Shown piece after piece: positions 48,501-56,844 of a DNA stretch of 64,000 bases. Every line of letters begins with the position of its first letter. Position 1 is the stretch's first letter. A model generated the notes under the pieces. The model worked only from the letters and a program-made list of their open reading frames with translations, was not told the DNA's origin and searched no databases. The stretch comes from Methanolobus tindarius DSM 2278 (GTDB taxonomy: Archaea; Halobacteriota; Methanosarcinia; Methanosarcinales; Methanosarcinaceae): positions 2,640,879-2,704,878 of the forward strand of contig NZ_AZAJ01000001.1 of NCBI RefSeq assembly GCF_000504205.1. Direction: 5' to 3'. The position numbers and the translations under genes were made by a program.

Positions 48501-49625
48501 ATGGAAGGCGAATACTCAACTAAAAAAAAATTAATTTCTATATGTGATATACATTCAAATAAAGAGGGTTCATTTGAAGAGTTTTTGATTGCTATCACAA
48601 AAAAGTTAACTGCAAATGGCTATGAACATTTAATAGTATTCCGTGACTATCCTATTAGGTCAGTAGAAGAGCCTTTAATTGAAGCAGGTGCAAAAATTGA
48701 AGTAATCAAACTTACTAGGTTTGGTTTCTACAATTTCTTATTGCTTTTTACAAATATTAGAAAGCATAAGCCATTTTTAATTCATCTTCATTTCTTTCCC
48801 ACATACTCAGCAATTAATTTACTTAAGTATGTGTTGAATACAAAAGTTGTTTGTACTGATCACATGGGTGGACGAAAGCCTCATAGTAACATAAAGAAAT
48901 TATTCAGGAAATATTATTATTATTTTTCTTTCATTCTATTTGGTAGTGGAATTTCTAAAATCATCTGTGTTTCCAATTTTGTAAAACAAAAATATTCAAA
49001 AGATTATGGAATTCAGTCTGATAAATTACAGGTCATATACAATGGTATCAATATGGCTAAATTCCAAAGAAAAGAAAATATTATAGAGCTAAAAGAAAAG
49101 TTCGGTCTTGGCGATGAGTATATTGTTAGCTGCATAGGATTGCGTAAAGACAAGGGTCCTCATTGTCTACTGAAGGCAGCACCGCTAATAGTTGATAATA
49201 TAGAAAATGTTAAGTTTCTTTTTGTGGGTAGTGGTGACTGCAAAGATTATCTCTATAGTGAAGCGAAAAAAAATAATTTGTTAAATCATTGTGATTTTAC
49301 AGGAAAGGTATCGGATCTTTCTGATATATATAGCATTTCGGATTGCGTGGTTATTCCTTCTTTATTTGAGGAAGCATTTTGTTTTGTGGCTGCAGAGGCA
49401 ATAGCATGTGGGAGTGAAGTAATTGCATTTGATTCTGGTGCTATCAAGGAAGTTTTGAATAACTCTCAGCGTGTGATTTCGCGCGATTATAATGAATTAT
49501 ACAAGAATATAATAAGTTTATACCACTCTGAATCCTCGCCCTATGAGTTAAGAGAATATATCATGAAAAATTTCTCATTAGAGACAAATGTTGATACGCA
49601 TTTGAACTTATATAATTCCTTATAA
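48501..49625 (+). CDS. Glycosyltransferase family 4 (GT-B)
   Basis: 374 residues from ATG 48501, 1 bp after the previous stop, with AAAGGAGT upstream (an in-frame GTG at 48477 overlaps the neighbour). EGSFEEFLIAITKKL acceptor side, TDHMGGRKPHSNIKK loop, then CIGLRKDKGPHCLLKAA and PSLFEEAFCFVAAEAIACG with the GT4 E-x7-E pattern. Third GT4 of the cluster. Confidence 0.85.
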   Translation: MEGEYSTKKKLISICDIHSNKEGSFEEFLIAITKKLTANGYEHLIVFRDYPIRSVEEPLIEAGAKIEVIKLTRFGFYNFLLLFTNIRKHKPFLIHLHFFPTYSAINLLKYVLNTKVVCTDHMGGRKPHSNIKKLFRKYYYYFSFILFGSGISKIICVSNFVKQKYSKDYGIQSDKLQVIYNGINMAKFQRKENIIELKEKFGLGDEYIVSCIGLRKDKGPHCLLKAAPLIVDNIENVKFLFVGSGDCKDYLYSEAKKNNLLNHCDFTGKVSDLSDIYSISDCVVIPSLFEEAFCFVAAEAIACGSEVIAFDSGAIKEVLNNSQRVISRDYNELYKNIISLYHSESSPYELREYIMKNFSLETNVDTHLNLYNSL

Positions 49626-49665
49626 CTTATTTCTTGAAAATCCTATAATATACTTCTGTGATAAA

Positions 49666-51084
49666 ATGAGTCTTGCCAAAAAGATTGCGTATAATTCTGG
49701 CTTTTTATTAGTTGGTCGAGTAGTAACCAAAGTAATAAGCCTTTTAATTGTTGTATACATGGCACGTTATTTAGGCAGTGAGGACTTTGGAACATATAAT
49801 TTTGCACTTTCATTTGTGTCTTTGTTTACAATAATATCTGAATTGGGTCTACACGGCATAGTGATTAGAGAATCATCAAGGAATGAGGATAAATCAGGAA
49901 GCATATTAGGTAATTCATTCATATTGTCATCATTTTTATCAATAATTGCTTTTTTTTGTTCTGTTTTAGCTATTGGATTATTGGATTATTCATACGATAC
50001 TCAGATTATTGTTATTGTTATATCCTTTGGTTTGTTGCTTGGTGCATCCTTACCATATGGAATAATTTATGAAATTAGTTTTAAGATGAAATATTCTGTC
50101 TTTTTTAGTATTGCTAGTAGAGTGGTTTTTTTGCTAGCTATCTTTTTCGTAATGTTTAAAGATTATGGGTTAATGGGGGTTGCTATTGCCTCTGTTCTTG
50201 CTGACACTGTCCATAAGTTATTGATGTATTTATTTTCTTTTAGGATACTACGGTTGAATATAAAATTTGATTATGATATTTGTAAGAGGTTGCTTCGAGA
50301 GTCATTACCATTGGCATTTGCATCGCTATTTGGTGCTATTTATTTTAGAATTGATATAGTAATGTTATCTCTTATTTCAGGAAATAGTGATGTGGGTATT
50401 TATAGTGGTGCATACAGACTTACAGAAGCTTTTCTATTTATTCCTAGTTCTTTGATGGTTTCTTTATTCCCTTTAATGTCTAAATACTACAAAGTATCAA
50501 GTGAATCTCTGATATTCACTTATCTACGATCAACAAAGTATATTCTAATAATTGCACTTTTAATAGCTATTTTATCATCATTTTATGCAGATTTTGTTAT
50601 ATTGACTATTTATGGGGTTCAATATTTAGAATCAATCCGAGTTTTGCAGATATTAATATTTGCAAGTCTCATAATTGCACTAAATTTTCCTTCAAGAGAA
50701 TTGCTTGTTTCTATAGACAAGCAGAAATATGTAACTTTAATTACTATTATATGTGCAATTATAAATATTTGCTTAAACTACATGTGGATTATAAAATACA
50801 GCTATATAGGGGCTGCTGTTGCTACACTGGTTACTGAAATAGTATATTGGGTTTTTGCATTTTACTATATAGATTTTGTCCCCTTGAAATCAATCTTCAA
50901 GATATTCTATGGTACTGTTATTCCTGGGGTAATAGTATCTGCATTTTTATATGTATTACTTCAAATCTTTAATTCTATATTGTGGGTTCCTATTGTTTTA
51001 ATTTGTTATTTACTATTGATTTATTTATTTGGTGGAATTGATAATGACGATGTTAATATTTTCAAAAAAGTATTAGGTCGGTAG
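49666..51084 (+). CDS. Oligosaccharide flippase (Wzx/MATE-like, MOP superfamily)
   Basis: 472 residues and about fourteen membrane helices. AYNSGFLLVGRVVTKVISLLIVVYMARYLG is the classic N-terminus of Wzx-type flippases when read in two parts, and LGLHGIVIRESSRN follows the second helix. It would turn the lipid-linked glycan from the cytosolic to the outer face. Last gene of the rightward cluster; the AT-rich DNA after it leads to an insertion sequence. Confidence 0.88.
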   Translation: MSLAKKIAYNSGFLLVGRVVTKVISLLIVVYMARYLGSEDFGTYNFALSFVSLFTIISELGLHGIVIRESSRNEDKSGSILGNSFILSSFLSIIAFFCSVLAIGLLDYSYDTQIIVIVISFGLLLGASLPYGIIYEISFKMKYSVFFSIASRVVFLLAIFFVMFKDYGLMGVAIASVLADTVHKLLMYLFSFRILRLNIKFDYDICKRLLRESLPLAFASLFGAIYFRIDIVMLSLISGNSDVGIYSGAYRLTEAFLFIPSSLMVSLFPLMSKYYKVSSESLIFTYLRSTKYILIIALLIAILSSFYADFVILTIYGVQYLESIRVLQILIFASLIIALNFPSRELLVSIDKQKYVTLITIICAIINICLNYMWIIKYSYIGAAVATLVTEIVYWVFAFYYIDFVPLKSIFKIFYGTVIPGVIVSAFLYVLLQIFNSILWVPIVLICYLLLIYLFGGIDNDDVNIFKKVLGR

Positions 51085-51376
51085 TTTCTATTTAGTAAAC
51101 TAGTTAAAACATTATTTTTTTTTATTAAGAAAAGAAAATGATTGGCGTTATTAATGCTATTAGCTTATTACTAAGGCTATCGTCATTCTTGTACATATTA
51201 AATATAAGAGAATATTTATTAAGTCACAATTGATTAGTTGACAAGGGTAATTATAGTATATCATTCAATATTTGATGTAATTTGTATGAATTAAATATGT
51301 ATGTTATTGTTGAAATCGCGTTCTTATAATAGGATATGTAGAAATATTTTAAACACACAGACGGGTTTTAGAGCAT
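51085..51376. other. AT-rich intergenic region before the insertion sequence
   Basis: About 290 bp with no plausible reading frame, very AT-rich, holding T-runs just after the flippase gene (51112-51125) that may end its transcript and one TTGTACATATT element (51189-51199) that recurs beyond the insertion sequence. Nothing else recognised. Confidence 0.35.
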
Positions 51377-51384
51377 ATCTTTTT

Positions 51385-52659
51385 GGATCTCCTCAATATT
51401 GAGTGGGTAATTTAATATTCTGTTCAATGCAATCCATATTTGATGGATGATAAACTCTTGATTCAAATGGCTCTGGGAATAAACCCTCCTTGGTATGTTA
51501 AAGACATTAATCTTGATATTTCTAAGAAGAGAATGGATATCTATCTTGATTTTACAAGGGGAACGAAGTTCCCTTGTCCTGTTTGCAGCAAACTGTGTGA
51601 TCTCCATGATACTAAAGAAAAAGTATGGAGACACCTTGATTTCTTCCATCATGAAACATACATTCATGCACGAGTTCCCCGAACAAAGTGTGATGGAGAT
51701 GATGTAAAACTTGTTGAAGTTCCATGGACAAGGCAAAACACTGGATTCACATTATTTTTTGAAGCATTGATCGTTGCTATGTCTAAAGAAATGAGTGTTT
51801 CTTCAATTGCTGAATTTGTCAATATTCATGAAAATTCAGTCTGGATTATTCTAGCTCATTATGTTGAAGAAGCAAGAGCAAAGATGGATCTCTCTGAACT
51901 AGATACTATCGGGGTAGATGAAATCTCTATCAAAAAAGGTCACAGCTATGTGACCTTGTTCTATGACCTGAAAGGATCAAGAGTAATTCATATTGAAAAT
52001 GGGAAGAAAAAAAGTGTTTTCAAGAACTTCAGGGAAATTCTTTCCAGGAAGATAGATCATGATAATATCAAGTATATTTCAATGGATATGTATCCTGCTT
52101 TTAAAGGTGGAGCAAGAGACTATTTCCCGAATGCTAAGATTGTTTACGATAAGTTCCATATTGTCAAAATGATGAACGATGCAATCGATAAGGTTCGAAG
52201 AAAGGAGTATCAAACAAATAAGGAACTGGGTAAAACCAGATTCATGTGGTTGAAAAATCCTGAAAATCTATCAGATAGGGAAATAGCTAAGATTCGATCA
52301 ATCAAAGACCTGGATACTGAAACGGCGAAAGCTTACAGATTTAAGCTTGGACTTCAACGTTTGTGGGATATAAAAAATGTAGAAGTAGCAAGAGAATATC
52401 TCGACAAATGGCATTATTGGGGAACACATAGCAATATCAAGGAAATTATCACATTGGCTAAGATGATTAAAAGAAATTCTCATGGGATATTGGAATCAAT
52501 TAAACAAGGTATCAGTAATGGTGTTGTTGAAGGATTGAATAATAAGATAAAGACTGCTTTTAAGAGATCATATGGATTAAAGACGGAGAAGTGTAGGAAT
52601 ACTATGATATTCTTGATGGCGGGTAAACTCCGTTTACCCACACGATGTTAAAGAGATCC
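51385..52659 (+). mobile_element. ISL3-family insertion sequence, copy 1, with 8-bp target duplication
   Basis: 1275 bp. The left end GGATCTCCTCAA and the reverse complement of the right end, GGATCTCTTTAA, are matching terminal inverted repeats. The element is bounded by a perfect 8-bp direct repeat ATCTTTTT at 51377-51384 and 52660-52667, the size made by ISL3 elements. One transposase gene fills it. A subterminal GGGTAAAC/GTTTACCC palindrome (52621-52639) lies within the last codons. Intact ends, intact gene and an intact duplication suggest recent insertion. Confidence 0.88.
51443..52651 (+). CDS. ISL3-family transposase (copy 1)
   Basis: 402 residues from ATG 51443. N-terminal zinc-binding region FPCPVCSKLCDLHDTKEKVWRHLDF, a helix-turn-helix part (SSIAEFVNIHENSVW) and the DDE nuclease domain with Asp159 (GVDEISI), Asp215 (SMDMYPAF) and Glu363 (GVVEGLNNKIK). 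Full length, so likely active. Nearly identical to the copy at 56902-58110. Confidence 0.92.
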   Translation: MDDKLLIQMALGINPPWYVKDINLDISKKRMDIYLDFTRGTKFPCPVCSKLCDLHDTKEKVWRHLDFFHHETYIHARVPRTKCDGDDVKLVEVPWTRQNTGFTLFFEALIVAMSKEMSVSSIAEFVNIHENSVWIILAHYVEEARAKMDLSELDTIGVDEISIKKGHSYVTLFYDLKGSRVIHIENGKKKSVFKNFREILSRKIDHDNIKYISMDMYPAFKGGARDYFPNAKIVYDKFHIVKMMNDAIDKVRRKEYQTNKELGKTRFMWLKNPENLSDREIAKIRSIKDLDTETAKAYRFKLGLQRLWDIKNVEVAREYLDKWHYWGTHSNIKEIITLAKMIKRNSHGILESIKQGISNGVVEGLNNKIKTAFKRSYGLKTEKCRNTMIFLMAGKLRLPTRC

Positions 52660-52667
52660 ATCTTTTT

Positions 52668-53025
52668 TAAATACGATTAATCGGCAAGATATATTTTACA
52701 TATTTTAAAAACGTATATTCTCTTGTTAAAAAGAAGAATCAAAGCAGTTTGCAATATTTCTCTGTTGATTGATCAGTTTATGTACATATTTTAATAAAAT
52801 AGAAACACATTATGAAAATGATGTACATTAATATTTTGATTTGAATGTTTTCTCTATTTTTACTTTAAGATGAACTGTATTCCTCAATCTGATTATGAAA
52901 TTAGTAATGATTTTTTTATTAGGTTTAACATTAGAAGATTACTTTTATTCATTTCCTTTTATGTACATATATTGTATAATTTATGTTCGTAATAATGTAT
53001 TATTTCTCATTTTGTGAACATGGTC
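52668..53025. other. AT-rich region with repeated TGTACAT palindromes
   Basis: About 360 bp without a credible gene. It contains TATGTACATA (52779-52788), ATGTACAT (52821-52828) and TATGTACATAT (52960-52970), evenly placed upstream of the cohesin/dockerin gene, plus an ATGTTC/GAACAT inverted pair (52983-52988, 53016-53021) close to its TATA box. These may be binding sites for a regulator. Confidence 0.4.
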
Positions 53026-53036
53026 TTTATATATAT
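53026..53036 (+). promoter_or_regulatory. TATA box of the cohesin/dockerin gene
   Basis: TTTATATATAT centred near 53031. The expected start is about 26 bp on, at 53057, which is the second ATG of the frame; this suggests a leaderless mRNA starting there rather than at ATG 53039, which would lie before the transcription start. Confidence 0.5.
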
Positions 53037-53056
53037 CAATGAATAATTTGACACAT

Positions 53057-56000
53057 ATGGCATCCAAAACTACCATAATAAAAAACTTGTTTATAATTTT
53101 TTTAACTTTATCAGTTTTAACTGAAGTAACAGCAGCAGCAACTATAGGTGGATATTATTATCCAGATGCATATTCAGGTTCAGGTCAATTAAGAATTCTT
53201 TACGGGCCTATTACTCCATCTCAATTACATGATAGTATTTTTGTAGATGGAATAATGGATACAGATCAAACATTAATTACCAAAAATTCAAATAATAATT
53301 TTACTGTCCACGATGTAGGATATATTTCTACAGGTAGCAGTGGAAAAATCTTATTTGAGAATAACACAGTTATTTTTGATAGAATTGGGGACACTCGTTT
53401 CTACGGTGGTACTTGGGATTTGTCCAATTCAGTCATCGTTGGAACAAATGGAGACATAATATGTCAGATAGATGAGGTCACAGAAGATCTTTCTAATTTA
53501 ACATTTTATAATTTGGGTAGATATCAATTGCAAAGATATCCTAGTATGGGATCATTCAATATATCTGACGTTTCTGTGTACAATGGAGATATTGGTATCA
53601 AAATAGATGCTGGAATTACCGACAGTACTATTGAAAATATCTATATGGAAAACATGACTGATGCCCATTTCTCTATGCTCAATGGAACTAATGTGACGGT
53701 AAGAAATTTCACTGTAAAGAATGGTGGAATGAGATGGGGAACAGGTGTAAGTTTCCTTTTTGGTGGTGTAAATGAACCTTATTGGGATTCATGGGACGGA
53801 GGTCATGATAACCATGCTGAAAATATTTATATAGAAGGTTCTGGATGGTCTGGATTAGATATGACTATGTACGAACATGACAGTTCATTTACCAACGTTA
53901 CTGTTCTTAATGCAGGGCATAATGGAATTGATTTGCATGGTCAATGGAATGTAACTGTAAAAGATGCAAAAGTGTATAATTCACATGATGAAAACTTTTT
54001 GATAACCTCACCATTTGCAACATCAGGTGATTCGCATATTCATGATGAATCAGGTGCTGTTCCAGTAAGGGCAAAAACCACAGTATCTCATAATATTAAT
54101 GTAATCAACTATGAATCATTCAACGCATCTGGAGCAGGAATGTCTCCTAATCGTGTTGTAAATTTGTTCGTAGCAAATATGACATCTTATAATGACTCCA
54201 TGGCTATTAATGCAAATTATGCTAAGAACGTGACTTTCTTAAATGTTACAGCATCTAATGTGAGAAGCAATTCTGCAGCTAACTTTGGAACGGGATTGGA
54301 ATATGGTTATGTAGAGGATTTATATGTAATTGATTCCAAATTTTTAACTGTAGGTTCTCCTGTTTATTTCTATGATACGGAAAATGCACGCCTTTTAAAT
54401 GTCAAATCAGTTTCAGGCTATGCATTCGCTGGAGGGCATAATGCAGAATATATGGATTGTAATTATATTGATATTAATGTAATTACAGATTCTGGAGAGC
54501 CAGTATCAAATGCAAAGGTACAATTTGCATCAAAGGATGCTTCCATCTCAAGTGTAAACTCATGGGCCAAGGATCAGAGTGAATTTATAACCGGTTACAA
54601 TGGCCATACCGCACTTCCAAGTGAAAGTAGAGAGAATTCTCCTGCATTGGCCAGCTATTATAAAAATTATCCTGAACGTAATGATTTAGAATTTACTTAT
54701 GTATCATCAATCACATCCCCATCAGGTGACGTAGTAACTCTCACAGACATCACACCAGACTCAACCTGGTATCGTGAGAATCCAAACATTCCAACATATA
54801 CAATCACTGCAATCATCCCTGATGAGAGTAGCACAGAACCACAGATTACTGGATTTGCACCAAGCTCTGACAATCCATTTACAGCAGGTGAATCCAAGAA
54901 GTTCCAGGTATGGGCTGATGAGGAATTGACAACCATGAAATGGTATGTAAACGGAAACCTCGTTTCATCAGGTTCAATGGACTATACATGGAAAGTAGAA
55001 TCTGGTTCAACTACAATTATGTTCTCCGGATTTAATTCAAACGGAGCTGTAGTGCAGACATGGGAAATAACTGAAGGCGAGATTGTTGAAGAAGCACCAG
55101 TTTCCTCTGGAACAGGTCTTTCATTCACACCATCAGCAAGCTCACTGACAGCAACAACAGGTGAATCCACAACATTCTCTGTAGAAACAACTCAGGAATT
55201 CACAAGTGCAGTCTGGTCTGTTGACGGTACAGAGGTCGAGACCGGTACAACAGGACATGTAGAAGCATGGACAACAGCAGGCACACATACAGTAACCTTT
55301 GACGGAACTGCAGCAGCAGGAACTATCTCAAGGTCATGGACAGTAGTCGTGTCTGCAGCAGCAGAATCTGAATACTCATCCATCTCAATATCCCCATCAA
55401 CTACAACAGTAGCTCCGGGAGAATCATTCAGTCTGGATGTGTATATTGATCCAACCCAGGCTCTCACAGGCTCACAATTTGACCTGCAGTACAGCCAGCT
55501 TGCAAGTATCTCTACAGTAGATGAAGGTGACCTGTTCACAACAGGTGATCTTGCAACAACGTTCCAGTATGACAGTATTGACAATGCAGCAGGACTTCTG
55601 GACAATGTCTATACAGCCATAGTTGGCAGCGGAACTATTAGTTCCCCTGGTGTTATGGCTACAATTGAGATGGTAGCAGGCAGCAGCTCCGGTATACTTG
55701 ACCTTGGACTTTCCGATGTGATACTTAGTGATGCAAACTCCAATCCTGCAGGATACACAGTATCTAATGCAACAGTTCTGATTGACACAGCTCCACAGTT
55801 CACATCTGTCTCTGCACAGACAGTAGAAGAAAAGCAGAGCCTGAGTTTCACAGTAACTGCAAACGATGCAGATGGTGATGACCTTAGCTACTCGTCCACA
55901 TCACTCCCATCCGGTGCAACATTCAACGACGGAAGTTTCAGCTGGACACCATCACAGGGAGATGCAGGTTCATATGTAGCAACATTTGAGGTTACAGACG

Positions 56001-56497
56001 GATATCTTACAGATACAGTAAGCGTGAGCATAACTGTGACACCACTGAACAACTTACCTGAGATAACTCTCTTTGAACCAGCAGATGGTTCTACATTTGA
56101 AGAAGGTTCAATCATTGGTGTGAATGTAGCTGCAACCGATGCAGATGGAGATTCATTGAGTTACATCATTGAAATAGACAGTGTGAAGGTCAGTACAGCT
56201 ACCAGTTACACATGGACAACAGACTACGAATCCGCAGGAACACATACCATTAAGGTAACAGTAAGCGACGGTACTGATGAAGTCAGTTCATCAGGTACAA
56301 TAACCATAACAGACGTTCAGCCAAGATGGGATGTAAATGAGGATGGAACTGTCAATGTACTTGACATTACTCTTGTTGGTCAGAACTACGGTCAGACCTA
56401 CACAGAAAACCTGCCTCGCTGGGATGTAAACCAGGATGGTACTGTAAACATTCAGGACCTTTCAATAGTCTCCGGTCACTTCGGTGAAACAATTTAA
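53057..56497 (+). CDS. Secreted beta-helix protein with Ig-like, cohesin and dockerin domains
   Basis: 1146 residues from ATG 53057 (1152 from 53039). Signal peptide near the N-terminus (NLFIIFLTLSVLTEVTAAA). Residues about 40-480: right-handed parallel beta-helix with many short repeats and N-glycosylation sequons. About 590-770: two Ig-like modules. About 775-910: cohesin-type domain (VAPGESFSLDVYID, GSQFDLQYS). About 915-1095: two more Ig/cadherin-like modules. About 1095-1152: type I dockerin with two Ca2+ repeats, DVNEDGTVNVLD and DVNQDGTVNIQD. Carrying both partners of the cohesin-dockerin pair suggests self-assembly or cross-linking on the surface. Substrate unknown. The first half is more AT-rich than the second. 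Confidence 0.85.
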   Translation: MASKTTIIKNLFIIFLTLSVLTEVTAAATIGGYYYPDAYSGSGQLRILYGPITPSQLHDSIFVDGIMDTDQTLITKNSNNNFTVHDVGYISTGSSGKILFENNTVIFDRIGDTRFYGGTWDLSNSVIVGTNGDIICQIDEVTEDLSNLTFYNLGRYQLQRYPSMGSFNISDVSVYNGDIGIKIDAGITDSTIENIYMENMTDAHFSMLNGTNVTVRNFTVKNGGMRWGTGVSFLFGGVNEPYWDSWDGGHDNHAENIYIEGSGWSGLDMTMYEHDSSFTNVTVLNAGHNGIDLHGQWNVTVKDAKVYNSHDENFLITSPFATSGDSHIHDESGAVPVRAKTTVSHNINVINYESFNASGAGMSPNRVVNLFVANMTSYNDSMAINANYAKNVTFLNVTASNVRSNSAANFGTGLEYGYVEDLYVIDSKFLTVGSPVYFYDTENARLLNVKSVSGYAFAGGHNAEYMDCNYIDINVITDSGEPVSNAKVQFASKDASISSVNSWAKDQSEFITGYNGHTALPSESRENSPALASYYKNYPERNDLEFTYVSSITSPSGDVVTLTDITPDSTWYRENPNIPTYTITAIIPDESSTEPQITGFAPSSDNPFTAGESKKFQVWADEELTTMKWYVNGNLVSSGSMDYTWKVESGSTTIMFSGFNSNGAVVQTWEITEGEIVEEAPVSSGTGLSFTPSASSLTATTGESTTFSVETTQEFTSAVWSVDGTEVETGTTGHVEAWTTAGTHTVTFDGTAAAGTISRSWTVVVSAAAESEYSSISISPSTTTVAPGESFSLDVYIDPTQALTGSQFDLQYSQLASISTVDEGDLFTTGDLATTFQYDSIDNAAGLLDNVYTAIVGSGTISSPGVMATIEMVAGSSSGILDLGLSDVILSDANSNPAGYTVSNATVLIDTAPQFTSVSAQTVEEKQSLSFTVTANDADGDDLSYSSTSLPSGATFNDGSFSWTPSQGDAGSYVATFEVTDGYLTDTVSVSITVTPLNNLPEITLFEPADGSTFEEGSIIGVNVAATDADGDSLSYIIEIDSVKVSTATSYTWTTDYESAGTHTIKVTVSDGTDEVSSSGTITITDVQPRWDVNEDGTVNVLDITLVGQNYGQTYTENLPRWDVNQDGTVNIQDLSIVSGHFGETI

Positions 56498-56512
56498 GCA
56501 AAATTAATTAAC

Positions 56513-56541
56513 TGCCCCTTTCGGGGCACACTTCTTTTTTA
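56513..56541 (+). terminator. Terminator of the cohesin/dockerin gene
   Basis: TGCCCC (56513-56518) and GGGGCA (56523-56528) with loop TTTC, followed by CACTTCTTTTTTATT. Lies 16 bp after the stop. Confidence 0.8.
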
Positions 56542-56844
56542 TTAGTCTTATTCTCTTTTCAGATTACTGCTTGCCAATTTTCTTTTGTTCAATTGCTGTT
56601 GTGCAGAATACAAAAATTTGCTCTGTAAAATTCCTATTGATATAAGTAACATAACTTTGCTGTTTTCTATTTTCACAAAAACAATCTCAAATATAATAAC
56701 AAAGTAGCCATCCGCCGAAGGCGGCACATTGCGATGTCTATGCACAGAAGATTGTCCTAAAAATTATGCCGTTTATGCTGATAATTCCATAGAGGTCTTG
56801 CGAAGAAAACATTCTGTGATATTCTGCAGGATATTTGTTTTGCT
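56542..56844. other. Intergenic region before insertion-sequence copy 2
   Basis: About 300 bp with no credible gene. The only marked structure is the GC-rich hairpin CCGCC-GAA-GGCGG (56712-56724) in otherwise AT-rich DNA. The sequence from 56740 to 56844 does not match the left flank of copy 1. Confidence 0.35.

Noticed and set aside
56712-56724. CCGCC-GAA-GGCGG hairpin as part of a mobile repeat
   Set aside because: Seen only once in this window, so no repeat family can be supported; noted as a feature of the spacer only.
56548-56745. 65-codon minus-strand open frame before insertion-sequence copy 2
   Set aside because: Low-complexity peptide without ribosome site or conserved pattern, overlapping the terminator end.
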